A stretch of DNA of 64,000 nucleotides from Desulfobulbus rhabdoformis (GTDB taxonomy: Bacteria > Desulfobacterota > Desulfobulbia > Desulfobulbales > Desulfobulbaceae). The first letter of the stretch is position 1. Each line of letters opens with the position of its first letter. The stretch is from NCBI RefSeq assembly GCF_016919065.1, contig NZ_JAFFQA010000012.1, positions 56,969 to 120,968 of the forward strand, read 5' to 3'. The notes under the pieces are model-generated. The model made no database searches, was not told where the DNA came from, and was given only the letters and a program-made list of their open reading frames with translations. A program made the position numbers and the translations under genes. Of the stretch, positions 8,128-16,970 are shown piece after piece.

Positions 8128-8731
8128 AGGACTGCTTTTTGTCATCTCCGCACCTTCTGGCTGTGGAAAGACCACCATCCTCAAAGAGGTCATGCAGCGT
8201 ATACCTGCACTGGTTTTTTCTGTTTCTCATACAACCCGAAACCCACGTTCGGGTGAGAAAGATAAAGAGCACTATCATTTTGTCTCTGTTGATGCCTTTA
8301 TGGCTCTCCGAGATCAAGAACCCTGTGGCTTTTTAGAATGGGCCGAGGTGCATGGAAATTTCTATGGAACCAGTGTCGCCGAGGTCAATGCCCGATGTCA
8401 GCAGGGGCAGGATGTGATTCTGGATATAGATGTGCAGGGAGCTGAGCAGGTGCGCCAAGGGGCCCTGCCGGTGACCGTTTTTATCGCTCCCCCCTCTCTG
8501 GAGATTCTGGAGCAACGCTTACGTGGCCGGGGAACAGAGACCGAGGAGACCGTAAGCAAACGGTTAAAAAATGCCCGAGCAGAACTTGCCCAGGTCGATG
8601 CGTATGAGTACGTGATCGTCAATGATGTGCTTGAAGAGGCTGTGGAGGCCCTGTGCAGCATCATCATTGCCGAACGAAGCCGCCAACGACGCGATCGTCG
8701 TGGTGTGGCCCTGCAGTGGGCGGAGCACTAA
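8120..8731 (+). CDS. gmk: Guanylate kinase
   Basis: Phosphorylates GMP to GDP with ATP, in the cytoplasm. The 203-residue protein has the P-loop SAPSGCGKTT at its N-terminus, the GMP-binding SHTTRNPRSGE and YHFV segments, the ILDIDVQGA strand and the lid arginines RLRGRGTETEE. An upstream in-frame start at 8093 lies within remA; ATG 8120 is preferred because AGGAGG precedes it at 6 bases and the family begins just before the P-loop. It overlaps remA by 8 bases. Confidence 0.95.
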   Translation: MHKGLLFVISAPSGCGKTTILKEVMQRIPALVFSVSHTTRNPRSGEKDKEHYHFVSVDAFMALRDQEPCGFLEWAEVHGNFYGTSVAEVNARCQQGQDVILDIDVQGAEQVRQGALPVTVFIAPPSLEILEQRLRGRGTETEETVSKRLKNARAELAQVDAYEYVIVNDVLEEAVEALCSIIIAERSRQRRDRRGVALQWAEH

Positions 8732-8836
8732 GTCCTTTTCTTGTGCTCTCTTGAAGCGCCATGCAATAACAGCAAATTGCCTGGCATTGAGAACTCAAGG
8801 TTCGTGAGATTGTAGCTGTATTAAAAAGAGAGGCCA

Positions 8837-9643
8837 GTGAAGGCTCGTTCAAGAAAAAAACAACCATCATCTCCGGTCACGGAACCTCAAGAGGCCGCCA
8901 GCGAAGACCTGATCTGGGGAATTAATGCGGTTTCCGAGGCCCTGGCCCAGTCGGCTGGCGGAGGAGTGAGTGAAATCCTGGTGCAGTCGGGCAAGGCAGG
9001 CCCGCGTCTGCAACAGATTATAGATACAGCCCGCGAGCGCTCTATCGCTGTGCGCTTTGTCGATCCTGCACGTATGCGGGTTCCGCGTACCTGCCGTCAT
9101 CAGGGGGTTGTGGCCCGTCTCAGTGAAGCGAAGTTGCTCGATTTGGACACCCTGCTCTCTGGGCTTGGCGAGCCTCGCCAGGAACAGGCCCCGAAGGTAC
9201 TTGTGCTTGATTCCATTCAAGACCCACGTAATCTGGGCTCCATCCTCCGTTCGGCCCTGGCCGCCGGATTTTCTCGAATCATTATGACCAGGGAACGAAG
9301 CGTCCCCGTCACGGGTACCGTTGCCCGGACATCGGCTGGAGCTGTTGCTCATATGCAGATCTGCAGAGTGGTGAACCTGGCTGATACCCTCAATGTGTTG
9401 AAGGAGCGAGGGTTCTGGATTTTTGGGGCTGTGGCCGAGGAAGATGCAGCCTCGATTTATAGCACGGATTTCTCCGGGCCTGTTGCCCTGGTTATCGGCA
9501 GTGAGGGCAAGGGAATTCGTCCGCTTGTACGTAAGCAGTGCGACCATCTTGTAACCATTCCCATGCCAGGCAGTTTTAATTCGCTCAATGCCTCGGTTGC
9601 AGCCGCTGTCATCATGTTTGAGGTCGCTCGCCGCTCCTTGTAA
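8837..9643 (+). CDS. rlmB: 23S rRNA Gm2251 2'-O-methyltransferase, RlmB/TrmH family
   Basis: SPOUT-class methyltransferase that methylates a ribose in the 23S rRNA P loop. The 268-residue protein has the N-terminal substrate-binding domain starting at IWGINAVSEAL. The three SPOUT motifs follow in order: DSIQDPRNLGSILRSA, LVIGSEGKGIRP and IPMPGSFNSLNASVAAA. The last two form the knotted SAM site. The start is GTG 8837 behind GAGAGG. The N-terminal 25 residues are charged and disordered. It is separated from gmk by 105 bases and ends at a strong terminator. Confidence 0.92.
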   Translation: MKARSRKKQPSSPVTEPQEAASEDLIWGINAVSEALAQSAGGGVSEILVQSGKAGPRLQQIIDTARERSIAVRFVDPARMRVPRTCRHQGVVARLSEAKLLDLDTLLSGLGEPRQEQAPKVLVLDSIQDPRNLGSILRSALAAGFSRIIMTRERSVPVTGTVARTSAGAVAHMQICRVVNLADTLNVLKERGFWIFGAVAEEDAASIYSTDFSGPVALVIGSEGKGIRPLVRKQCDHLVTIPMPGSFNSLNASVAAAVIMFEVARRSL

Positions 9644-9660
9644 GGCCGAAAAACAGGTTG

Positions 9661-9704
9661 AATAAAAAAACGCCGAAGTGGGGAGAACCACTTCGGCATT
9701 TTTT
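9661..9704. terminator. Bidirectional rho-independent terminator
   Basis: A 10-bp perfect stem GCCGAAGTGG / CCACTTCGGC (9672-9681, 9688-9697) with a 6-base loop, flanked by an A-run on the left and a T-run on the right. It can therefore stop rlmB from the left and the convergent S1 gene from the right. Confidence 0.9.
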
Positions 9705-9741
9705 TCCGCCTTATGCGCGAGAAAAGCTCAATAGCTTGAGA

Positions 9742-10914
9742 TTACTTCTTTTTCTTAAGCTGTGATTTGAGTAAATCCCCCAGTGTGCCCATGGACTGTG
9801 ACTCCTTGCTTGCCGGTGGCGGCATGTAGTCCTCGCGTTTGTTTGGGCTGCTGCCCTCTTTGGCGACAAAATCTTCAGGAACCAGGGCGATACGCTTCTG
9901 TGCCTCGTCAATGGACTCTATCTTGACTGTCATTTCCTGGCCCACCTCAACCACCTCTCGTGGGTGATTGATGCGGCGACCTGCTCCCAGCTTCGAGATA
10001 TGCATCAGGCCATCGATACCCGGCTCCAGGGTGATAAAAGCTCCAAAATTTGCCAGGCGACAGACGGTGCCCTGCTGAATGGAGCCGACCGGATACTTGG
10101 TAATAACCGTATCCCAGGGGTTGGGGAGCGTCTCGCGAAGGCTTAACGAGATGCGGTCCCGATCCCAATCAAGACGTTTGACCATCACCTCAACCTGCTG
10201 CCCCCGCTCAAGCACGTCATCGACCCGATCGGTTTGTCCCCAGGCCAGCTCGGAAATCGGAATTAATCCGTCCACACCGCCTATATCGACAAAGGCGCCA
10301 AAATCTCGAATCGAGGTGACCACGCCGCTGACCTGGTCGCCTTCACTGAGTTGCTCTTTCAAGGCTTCGCGTTGCTCGCGCCGCTGTTCTTCCTGAATGG
10401 CACGGGCGGAAAGAATGATGTTACGCCCCTGATTGGAGAATTCAATGATTTTGAAGGTCATTGTCTTCTCAAGGTACTCGTCGGCTGATTCGACCTTGCG
10501 TACATCCATCTGGGAATAGGGGCAGAAACAGCGTTGGTTGGCAACCGTGACGGAAAATCCACCTTTGACCTCACCGGTCACCTTTCCTTCTACTGGAATA
10601 CCTGCCTGGAAGGCGTCTTCGAGTTCTCGGACTCCGCTCTGATTGGAGCCCAGTCGGGTGGTGAAGAGCATCTCGCCCCCACGGGCCGCTAGAAAAAAGA
10701 CCTGAACAGCCTCCCCGATGGAGACGGTTAACTCGTCTTCCTCATTGCGCAGTTCAGAAGCCTGCAGGACCCCCTCACTTTTCCCGCCGACATCCAGAAA
10801 AATGGATTCGCCGCTGATGCCTACAATGCGGGCTTCGATCTTGGTGCCTGGTTTGAGGGCGGTCTGTGAGACCGTTTGTGCCTGGATCAGGTCTGCAAAA
10901 GTTTCGTCGCTCAT
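9742..10914 (-). CDS. S1-domain RNA-binding protein (RpsA-like, four S1 repeats)
   Basis: The 390-residue protein is built of four S1 folds (about residues 20-95, 105-175, 195-265 and 280-350). Repeats 3 and 4 are the most typical (GVVTSIRDFGAFVDIGGVDG; GLMHISKLG). A lysine-rich tail ends in LKKKK. Full-length ribosomal protein S1 has six repeats in E. coli, while shorter four-repeat forms are common elsewhere. It may be the ribosomal S1 or a paralogue used in RNA turnover; this window cannot decide. It stands alone between terminator and metallophosphoesterase. Confidence 0.85.
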   Translation of the reverse strand: MSDETFADLIQAQTVSQTALKPGTKIEARIVGISGESIFLDVGGKSEGVLQASELRNEEDELTVSIGEAVQVFFLAARGGEMLFTTRLGSNQSGVRELEDAFQAGIPVEGKVTGEVKGGFSVTVANQRCFCPYSQMDVRKVESADEYLEKTMTFKIIEFSNQGRNIILSARAIQEEQRREQREALKEQLSEGDQVSGVVTSIRDFGAFVDIGGVDGLIPISELAWGQTDRVDDVLERGQQVEVMVKRLDWDRDRISLSLRETLPNPWDTVITKYPVGSIQQGTVCRLANFGAFITLEPGIDGLMHISKLGAGRRINHPREVVEVGQEMTVKIESIDEAQKRIALVPEDFVAKEGSSPNKREDYMPPPASKESQSMGTLGDLLKSQLKKKK

Positions 10915-11023
10915 GATGTTGTCTAGTTAGGAGAAAAAGTTACCAGCGAATTGTCTTGTATGGGGATGTGCTTGACTGATCATACTTGCACACTCCGGTC
11001 AATTCCGCCAGCCTCTGGTAAAA

Positions 11024-11551
11024 TTATTTTTGAGGTTCAGTTTCAAAGATGAGTTTGCTGCCGACGAATTCGCGCTGGGTTTTTCCCAGCTCCAGGTCGA
11101 CCAGAGCAAACGACGGTCTTTCTTCTTTCCCCAGTAAATCGCCAGGGTTCACCAGAAGGCAGGTGCCAAGGTGTTCACTGTGAAAAATATGGTCATGTCC
11201 ATAACAGACCAGATGGTACACACCGGATTGCGCGACCTCTCGGGCCAGTCGCGGGTAATGGACAAAGGCTATCCGCCACTTTCCAAGCGTAATCTGGCCA
11301 TGGGTACCATGATGCTCAATATTGGGAAAGAGCGTGCCGCAGCGTGATGAGATCAGATGTTGATCGCCGACATTGTTGCCGTAGATAAGATGGACCGGTC
11401 CCTCAAACGCATTGAGGTAACGCAGCATGAACGGTGAGATAAGGTCGCCGCAATGGATGAGAACATCCGCTTGAGCCTTGTTGGCTCTTTTGACGGCTGC
11501 GTGCAGGTTGGGGATCTGGTCGTGACTATCGGATAAAACGGCAATACGCAT
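11024..11551 (-). CDS. YfcE/MJ0936-type metallophosphoesterase
   Basis: A 175-residue calcineurin-like phosphodiesterase. The two-metal site motifs are all present: DSHD near the N-terminus, CGD, GNN, then FVHYP and GHDH. Family members hydrolyse phosphodiesters in vitro, and their natural substrate is mostly unknown. The ATG at 11551 starts directly with the first metal-binding strand. It lies downstream of lolA on the same strand, with a hairpin in the gap. Confidence 0.88.
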   Translation of the reverse strand: MRIAVLSDSHDQIPNLHAAVKRANKAQADVLIHCGDLISPFMLRYLNAFEGPVHLIYGNNVGDQHLISSRCGTLFPNIEHHGTHGQITLGKWRIAFVHYPRLAREVAQSGVYHLVCYGHDHIFHSEHLGTCLLVNPGDLLGKEERPSFALVDLELGKTQREFVGSKLIFETEPQK

Positions 11552-11586
11552 GGACGATGTGCTTGGGGCGTCGGTGTGCTGGCTCA

Positions 11587-11638
11587 GGGTAAAAAGGAGG
11601 AACAGGTACGCTTCTGTATGTACTGCTCCTCTTTACCC
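11587..11638 (-). terminator. Imperfect hairpin downstream of lolA, possible terminator
   Basis: Arms GGGTAAAAAGGAG (11587-11599) and CTCCTCTTTACCC (11626-11638) pair with one mismatch region. There is no U-run on the minus strand side, so this may be an attenuator or an RNA-stabilising structure instead. Confidence 0.4.
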
Positions 11639-11702
11639 TTCTTCTGTGTTTGGGGCAATGGCTTTTGCAGCAATAGGCTGCAACTGCGAAAAAATTTCTT
11701 AA

Positions 11703-12416
11703 TTACTGGCGAATGATTTCTGTTCCCGGGGCTAGGTCGAGCTTGAGTAGAGTCTCAGCCTGCTGAGCGCTTTTGGCTGGCAGGGTATCAAATCGCATGT
11801 TGCTGAAACTCAATTCGGTGAGAGCGCCAAAGTGATCTTCGAGAATGAGGCGTCGGAGTTGATAGGTACTATCATACCAGAGCTGGAGCCGTTTGAGCTG
11901 CGGATGCGGTGTTTTGGGGACCAGCTGGATTGCACGGGTCTGGTCGGGCGGTTCCTGGATCAGGAAGTTCGTATCTGCTGGGATCAGATCAAACTCATCG
12001 CTGAGTTGTTTGGATCCGGTGAACAGGGCAAAGGTGATATCGGCATCCTGGTCCTGAATGGGCGTAATGATGAGTTGCTTGTCCATCGGGGTGTATATGG
12101 AGAGTTCAACCCCGTTATTGAGTATCACCTGTGGCGTCGGTGTAGTGTAATCCCAACGCATGATGCCTGATGATGTTCCCTTGTTGCTTGCTGTTCGATA
12201 GAAGGCTGCAAAACCATTGCCCTCTTTGCTGCGACCTCCAGAATCGGTTATCTGGGCAAAATCGAATTGGAGGCTGTGAAGTTTTTCATATCTGGTTTGC
12301 AGTTGCGCAAGAGAATCTCGCAACTGTTGGTTGTTGGGAGCGGCAAAGCAACTGCCCGGAGGGAAAAAGAAAAGACAGCAGTAAAAAAACAGCAAAGAGC
12401 GCAAGAAGCTAAACAT
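11703..12416 (-). CDS. lolA: Outer-membrane lipoprotein carrier protein LolA
   Basis: Periplasmic carrier that takes lipoproteins released by LolCDE to the outer membrane. The 237-residue protein has a long hydrophobic signal peptide (residues 2-25, ending SCFA) and the half-barrel domain: QFDFAQ, MRWDYTTPTPQVI, a YTPMDKQL strand and FSNMRFDTLP. The frame is open for 56 codons further up, but those lie inside murI; ATG 12416 is where the signal peptide begins. It overlaps the murI stop by 8 bases, so the two are translationally coupled. The lolCDE genes are not in the window. Confidence 0.85.
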   Translation of the reverse strand: MFSFLRSLLFFYCCLFFFPPGSCFAAPNNQQLRDSLAQLQTRYEKLHSLQFDFAQITDSGGRSKEGNGFAAFYRTASNKGTSSGIMRWDYTTPTPQVILNNGVELSIYTPMDKQLIITPIQDQDADITFALFTGSKQLSDEFDLIPADTNFLIQEPPDQTRAIQLVPKTPHPQLKRLQLWYDSTYQLRRLILEDHFGALTELSFSNMRFDTLPAKSAQQAETLLKLDLAPGTEIIRQ

Positions 12417-13197
12417 CAGTTTTCTCCAGATGAACAGTACGGCCGAAAATAGTGTTGGCCAGACTATGAACCGGGGCAGGCAGATCGGAAACAAAGAATC
12501 GATTGGTAACCTCGGGGGCAAAAAGTTCCTGGTGCAGGTCCTTGTTGACTGCAAGCAGGCCTCGTAAGTGCAAGGCAACTTCAACTGAGGAATCTATAAT
12601 TTCTACCTTGCGACCAATACGCGGAGCAATGATTTTTTTGAGGAGCGGGTAATGGGTGCAGCCCAGGATCAGGGTATCGATCTGCTTGTTGCGCAGTGGC
12701 CGTATATATTCCTTGGTGATCATTTTTGTTTCTCGCCTGGCCAGCCATCCTTCTTCCACAAGTGGCACCAGCAGGGGACAGGCCTGGCTGTGTACCTGGG
12801 CCTTGGGGAATGCCTCGTGAATTCGTTGTTCGTAGAGCCCTGAGTTGATGGTCGCCCGAGTCCCTATTATTCCTATTTTTCCGGAACGACTAACCTTTGC
12901 CGCTTTTTGGACGGCCGGGGCAATAACATCAACAATGGGGGGTGAGTACTCCTGGCGCAGCATGCTAGAGGCGGTGCTAGCCGCTGAGTTGCAGGCAATA
13001 ACGATCAGCTTTGCCCCCTGGGTGAGTAGAAATTCTGTATTTCTTCTGGAGTACTCGGCAATCATTGCCGGGCTTTTAGAGCCGTAGGGAGAGCGGGCGA
13101 TATCTCCCAGGTAGACCAGTGGATACCCTGGGCACAGGGTCTCTATGGCGCGGGCAACGGTCATGCCGCCTACACCGGAGTCAAAAATACCTATCAT
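12409..13197 (-). CDS. murI: Glutamate racemase
   Basis: Makes D-glutamate for peptidoglycan. The 262-residue protein has the start GIFDSGVGG with the catalytic Asp, and the two catalytic cysteines in VIACNSAAS (Cys69) and LGCTHYPLL. The ATG at 13197 gives the family N-terminus; the frame extends 23 codons further but without homology. It overlaps lolA, and is preceded by the MucR-type gene about 200 bases upstream on the same strand, with a strong hairpin between them. Confidence 0.93.
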   Translation of the reverse strand: MIGIFDSGVGGMTVARAIETLCPGYPLVYLGDIARSPYGSKSPAMIAEYSRRNTEFLLTQGAKLIVIACNSAASTASSMLRQEYSPPIVDVIAPAVQKAAKVSRSGKIGIIGTRATINSGLYEQRIHEAFPKAQVHSQACPLLVPLVEEGWLARRETKMITKEYIRPLRNKQIDTLILGCTHYPLLKKIIAPRIGRKVEIIDSSVEVALHLRGLLAVNKDLHQELFAPEVTNRFFVSDLPAPVHSLANTIFGRTVHLEKTDV

Positions 13198-13334
13198 TAC
13201 AGTATGCCTACTTGGAGCAAAAGTGGTGCAAATAAAGCAATTAATGTGCTGGGAAGAACAGGGCAAGTGTGCCTGTGCATGAGATGTTCATGCATTGAAA
13301 GACGCTTCGTGCCTGAGGCGCAAAGCAACAGGAC

Positions 13335-13373
13335 GCGCCAACCGAAACGCAATATTGGCGTATCGGTTGGCGC
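13335..13373 (-). terminator. Strong hairpin between mucR-like gene and murI
   Basis: Arms GCGCCAACCGA and TCGGTTGGCGC (11 bp), extended by ACGC/GCGT across one mismatch, with a loop of about 7 bases. It lies 30 bases after the mucR-like stop. A U-run is weak, so it is a likely but not certain terminator; it may also shield the 3' end. Confidence 0.55.
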
Positions 13374-13402
13374 TACTCTACAGGATATTCGTTAGGAGGG
13401 AA

Positions 13403-13846
13403 TTACTTTTTTTTGTTCGCGTCCTTGGTGCGTGCCTCAATGGCTTTGCGCAGGTTGTCGGGCAAGCCGCGTTCTTTACCAGATTGAGAACGTTTTTCTG
13501 ATAAAGCCCTGGCACAAAGGGGTTGGCGCGCAGAAAAACCATATTTTTTACGATACTCTTTAGAGTCCAGGCCATGTGATTTTAGGTGCTTGGGAGAAAG
13601 CATCTTGAACTCCTGGCCACACTCCAGGCAAATGATTTTATTTTTCTGGATAGATTTTTTGGGGTCAATAGCAGGCCCCGAATCTTCCTGCTCTGCTTCA
13701 ATGCCTGTGGATTCGGAATCCTGGAGTGATTTAAGGGTTTGGAATGTATCGTTAAGTGCCGCCTTTATTTCATCGGTTGTCATCTGTTTGCTGCCAATTT
13801 GAGATTGAATAATCTCGGCGGTCATTTCAACGAGTGATTTACTCAT
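13403..13846 (-). CDS. MucR/Ros-family zinc-finger transcription regulator
   Basis: A 147-residue member of the MucR/Ros family, which bind AT-rich DNA and often act as H-NS-like silencers and autorepressors. The N-terminal third is helical (oligomerisation). The C-terminal half has the family block CLECGQEFKMLSPKHLKSH (Cys-Cys-His zinc ligands) followed by EYRKKYG, and a basic tail. The 470-base AT-rich gap upstream, shared with the divergent fmdB-like gene, is a plausible autoregulatory target. Confidence 0.88.
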   Translation of the reverse strand: MSKSLVEMTAEIIQSQIGSKQMTTDEIKAALNDTFQTLKSLQDSESTGIEAEQEDSGPAIDPKKSIQKNKIICLECGQEFKMLSPKHLKSHGLDSKEYRKKYGFSARQPLCARALSEKRSQSGKERGLPDNLRKAIEARTKDANKKK

Positions 13847-14314
13847 AGGATTCTCCTGAGTATTAATTTGAAAAAATTACTTATTTCTCCCCTCTATAGG
13901 CCAGTATAATTATAGATCGTCAATAATTGCAATATTATTTTTTTATTTATTTGCAATAAAAGGGGGAAGGGTAGGAGAGTGCATTTCTCCTTTACTCGTT
14001 GCAGGGTGTTTTGACAGATTTTTGCCTGCTGATTGTAAAAGTCTACCTAAAGGGTGGTGGGGTGAACCGTTCTTGTTAAGTACCAGGCAGGTTCATCCCC
14101 ATTTTGTCTTTTTCCAAAGAGCTGAGAGTGCGCCACTCGCGCTTTGTAAGCTCCTGAGTTTACGATGGGGGATTTTCGAGTCGTGTCCGTTTTACTCGGC
14201 TATCAAATTTGGGGGCAAGAGTTGACAGGTATAGGCGAAGGCATTACTTTCATCCTGTTTGCAAATACGGTCGTTGTTTTAACCTGAAAATATAGAGTGT
14301 CGTGAGGTGGTTTG
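13847..14314. promoter_or_regulatory. AT-rich divergent region between mucR-like and fmdB-like genes
   Basis: No gene is seen. Positions 13860-13965 are strongly AT-rich with TTGCAAT/TTGCAATAA repeats, the kind of sequence MucR/Ros proteins prefer. Operator function is inferred, not demonstrated. Confidence 0.45.
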
Positions 14315-14599
14315 ATGCCTGTCTATGAGTACGAGTGTAGTGGGTGTAAAAAAGTGTTTGAAATTCAGCAACGTATTGCTGATGCGCCCTTGGAAAAATG
14401 TCCCGAATGTGGTGCTGCGGTCCGTAAGTTGATTTCCCGGAGCTCGTTTCAGTTAAAAGGTGGTGGCTGGTATTCCGACGGCTACAGCAGCTGTTCTGGA
14501 AGCGTTGGTAATGAATCTGGCGGATCGAGTAACTCCGGCAGCGGTGGTTCTTGCGCTGCAGGTGGAAGCTGTTGCCAGTGTCCAGCGGCTACTAACTAG
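14315..14599 (+). CDS. FmdB-type zinc-ribbon regulatory protein
   Basis: A 94-residue protein with the FmdB N-terminal zinc ribbon: MPVYEYECSGCKKVFE, then EKCPECGAAVRKLISRSSF. The two CxxC pairs bind zinc. It is followed by a Gly/Ser-rich linker with extra cysteines (GGSCCQC). The ATG at 14315 is preferred over the TTG one codon earlier because the family begins MPxYEY; GAGGTGG precedes it. FmdB proteins are loosely linked to formamidase regulation, but most members have no known role. Confidence 0.85.
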   Translation: MPVYEYECSGCKKVFEIQQRIADAPLEKCPECGAAVRKLISRSSFQLKGGGWYSDGYSSCSGSVGNESGGSSNSGSGGSCAAGGSCCQCPAATN

Positions 14600-14741
14600 T
14601 GTTTATCCAGAAATGAGCAATTTTTTGTTCAGGAGCAGGGGCAACCGCTCGAGTGTCTGAACCCCGTCCCCGTTGCTGGATCTGAGTAAAAAATAATTGT
14701 TTCTGGATGGGCATTAACGAGTGTAAAAGCCCCATGTTTTG

Positions 14742-14768
14742 ACCCGGTCTTAGGCCGGGTTTTTTTTA
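14742..14768 (+). terminator. Rho-independent terminator of the fmdB-like gene
   Basis: Stem ACCCGG / CCGGGT (14742-14747, 14755-14760) with a 7-base loop, followed by a run of seven T. Confidence 0.8.
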
Positions 14769-14805
14769 TGGGGGCGAGCAAACGTCTGGGACGTGTTGGT
14801 GCTCT

Positions 14806-15909
14806 TTAGCCCTCTGTAATAATTGCCATGGCATCGCCATAGGAAAAAAAACGATAATTCTGCTCGATGGCCTCCTGGTAGGCCGCAAGAATGCGTTCTC
14901 GTCCCGCGAGAGCTGAGACGAGGAAAAGCAGCGATGATTTTGGCAGGTGGAAGTTTGTGATGAGGTTATCGATTACCTGAAAAGAAAATCCTGGGTAAAT
15001 AAAGAGATCGCATTCCCCTGCCATTGCCTGCACCACACCGGTTTTTTGGGCGGCAAACTCAAGGGTCCGCACTGTGGTGGTCCCCACTGCCCAGATACGG
15101 CTTGCTGCGGCTTTTTTTCTGTTGATGAGCGTAGCTGTCTCCTCGCTGATCTCAATCCATTCCCGGTGAATGCGGTGCTTGCGAATATCTTCAGTTCGGA
15201 CCGGGGCAAAGGTGCCGTAGCCGACATGAAGAACAACCTGGGCCACTTCCACCCCAAGTGCGCGTATCTCGGCAAGCAGGTCATCACTGAAGTGGAGACC
15301 TGCAGTGGGAGCTGCAACGGAGCCGGTCTCACGGGCATAGCGTGTCTGGTAGCGATCGATATCTTCAGCCAGGCTTCCCTCGGGCCTGCTGATATACGGG
15401 GGCAGGGGCACCTGTCCCTGGGATTGTAAAAGTTCTTCAAGTGATGCATGTTCGCCAAGTCGGTACTGCAGGGTAACCTCCACCTTCCCTTCTTCCGTAA
15501 AAGTATCGACACGAGCCTGCAGATTGTCGCTAAAGAACAGGATACTGCCTATTTGGGGCCGCTTGGAACTTTTGACCAGAGCGAGAGCCGTTGCGTCCTG
15601 CCAGGTTTGCCTGGTGTTTTCTGCGGGAAGCTGGTGGGGGAAATGCAGAAGAAAGAGCTCGACCTTGCCACCGCTTTCTTTGCGTCCAAGCAGCCGGGCA
15701 GGAAACACCTTGGTGGCGTTGACAACGAGCAGGTCGCCTTTGCGCAGGTACTGGGTAATATCGGCAAAGTGCCCATGCTTGGATTCGTTTGTATTCGACT
15801 CCAGAATCAGCAGTTTGGATTGGTCCCGCTCTGTCTCGGGAAATTGGGCAATGCGATCGGCTGGGAGCTCGTAATCGTAGGCATCAAGTTGGTAGATGTA
15901 ATCAGTCAT
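14806..15909 (-). CDS. queA: S-adenosylmethionine:tRNA ribosyltransferase-isomerase
   Basis: Penultimate step of queuosine synthesis: transfers and isomerises the ribosyl part of SAM onto preQ1 in tRNA. The 367-residue protein is close to full family length. It shows YELPADRIAQFP at the start, DLLVVNATKVFPARL, the ETGSVAAPTAGLHF block, HVGYGTFAPV, and NLITNFHLPKSSLLFLVSAL near the C-terminus. No tgt or queuosine operon neighbour follows in the window. It is divergent from mqnB. Confidence 0.96.
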   Translation of the reverse strand: MTDYIYQLDAYDYELPADRIAQFPETERDQSKLLILESNTNESKHGHFADITQYLRKGDLLVVNATKVFPARLLGRKESGGKVELFLLHFPHQLPAENTRQTWQDATALALVKSSKRPQIGSILFFSDNLQARVDTFTEEGKVEVTLQYRLGEHASLEELLQSQGQVPLPPYISRPEGSLAEDIDRYQTRYARETGSVAAPTAGLHFSDDLLAEIRALGVEVAQVVLHVGYGTFAPVRTEDIRKHRIHREWIEISEETATLINRKKAAASRIWAVGTTTVRTLEFAAQKTGVVQAMAGECDLFIYPGFSFQVIDNLITNFHLPKSSLLFLVSALAGRERILAAYQEAIEQNYRFFSYGDAMAIITEG

Positions 15910-16266
15910 GCTTGCCTCGTAAAAAGCATGGGGCTTGAGAAGAGCGCTTTTTTTACCCTTTGCATACCCTTATAGTCTTTCGGCGATCGGGAGCAAAGGT
16001 AACGCTTCAGGCCCCTGTAAAAAAAAGGAACCCTGTTGTTCATAAACTGTCTGCCTGCATGCAATGATTGGAGAACGTTTATTTTTGCGGGAACGGAACA
16101 GGGAAGAAACTGCAGGGGTGGTTACACAGAGTGATTTTCTTGCAAAGGGGGCTAACCTACTTTACATTGCCCAAAAAGTCTTGGCCAAAAGACACTCATA
16201 TAAAGAAAGATGGTGGCGGAGAGATTCTCCGCGAATGTGCGACTGTTTCCACGGTTTTTGTTTTCC
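15910..16266. other. Divergent intergenic region between queA and mqnB
   Basis: Holds the promoters of queA (minus) and the mqnB-mqnD-mobA operon (plus). Short frames here do not resemble proteins. No clear operator or riboswitch was recognised. Confidence 0.5.
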
Positions 16267-16932
16267 ATGATTCTTGTAACTGCTGCAACCAGGTTTGAAC
16301 TTGATGTCTTTCTTGCCTCCGTGCAAACGAACACCGGGTGGTGTTCGTTGCTTACTGGTATTGGTCCGGTGGAGAGCGCCCTGCAAGTGACGGATTTTCT
16401 CGCCCGCAGTCAACAGCCATTTGAGGTCGTTATCAATTTTGGGGTTGCGGGAGCCTACATTGGCAATTCCGCTGGGGCCGGTCTTCTGGATATCTGCCTC
16501 GCTGAGCGCGAGGTTTTAGGTGACCTGGGTATCTGTACTGGGGAGCAAGTGATTCCGCTTCGTCTTCCGGCCCTGGAAATTATGGATTCGTTTTCTCTCG
16601 ACAGCCCTGAGCTGCAACGTACGGCCAGTCTGCTGGGCACAATGGATCTTTCCTGGTATCAGGGGAATTTTATCACGGTCAACGGGACCAGTGGTACCCG
16701 CAGACGAGGCGATGCGCTAGCCAGGCAACATGATGGTCTCTGCGAAAATATGGAGGGGGCCGCAGTGGCGCGGGTCTGTCGCCATTTTCAACTTCCTCTT
16801 ATAGAGCTGCGCTGTATATCCAACCTGGTGGAAGACCGTAATCCCGACAACTGGTGTCTGGTCGAAGCCTGCCAGCGCTGCGGCCAGGTGGTTGCAGCGG
16901 TTGTCCAGGCGTTGGCCTGCCCTGCAGCCTGA
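16267..16932 (+). CDS. mqnB: Futalosine hydrolase
   Basis: Second step of the futalosine route to menaquinone: splits futalosine to dehypoxanthinyl futalosine and hypoxanthine. The 221-residue protein is a nucleoside-phosphorylase-fold enzyme: LLTGIGPVESAL, VVINFGVAGAY, and the active-site segment ENMEGAAVARVC. ATG 16267 gives the family start MILVTAAT; it lacks a good ribosome-binding site, and an upstream ATG at 16210 adds only unrelated sequence. It is followed by mqnD at a 38-base gap, which supports the pathway assignment. Confidence 0.87.
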   Translation: MILVTAATRFELDVFLASVQTNTGWCSLLTGIGPVESALQVTDFLARSQQPFEVVINFGVAGAYIGNSAGAGLLDICLAEREVLGDLGICTGEQVIPLRLPALEIMDSFSLDSPELQRTASLLGTMDLSWYQGNFITVNGTSGTRRRGDALARQHDGLCENMEGAAVARVCRHFQLPLIELRCISNLVEDRNPDNWCLVEACQRCGQVVAAVVQALACPAA

Positions 16933-16970
16933 AGGGGGCTCGATTTTTACCTATCATCAAGGATTGACTC

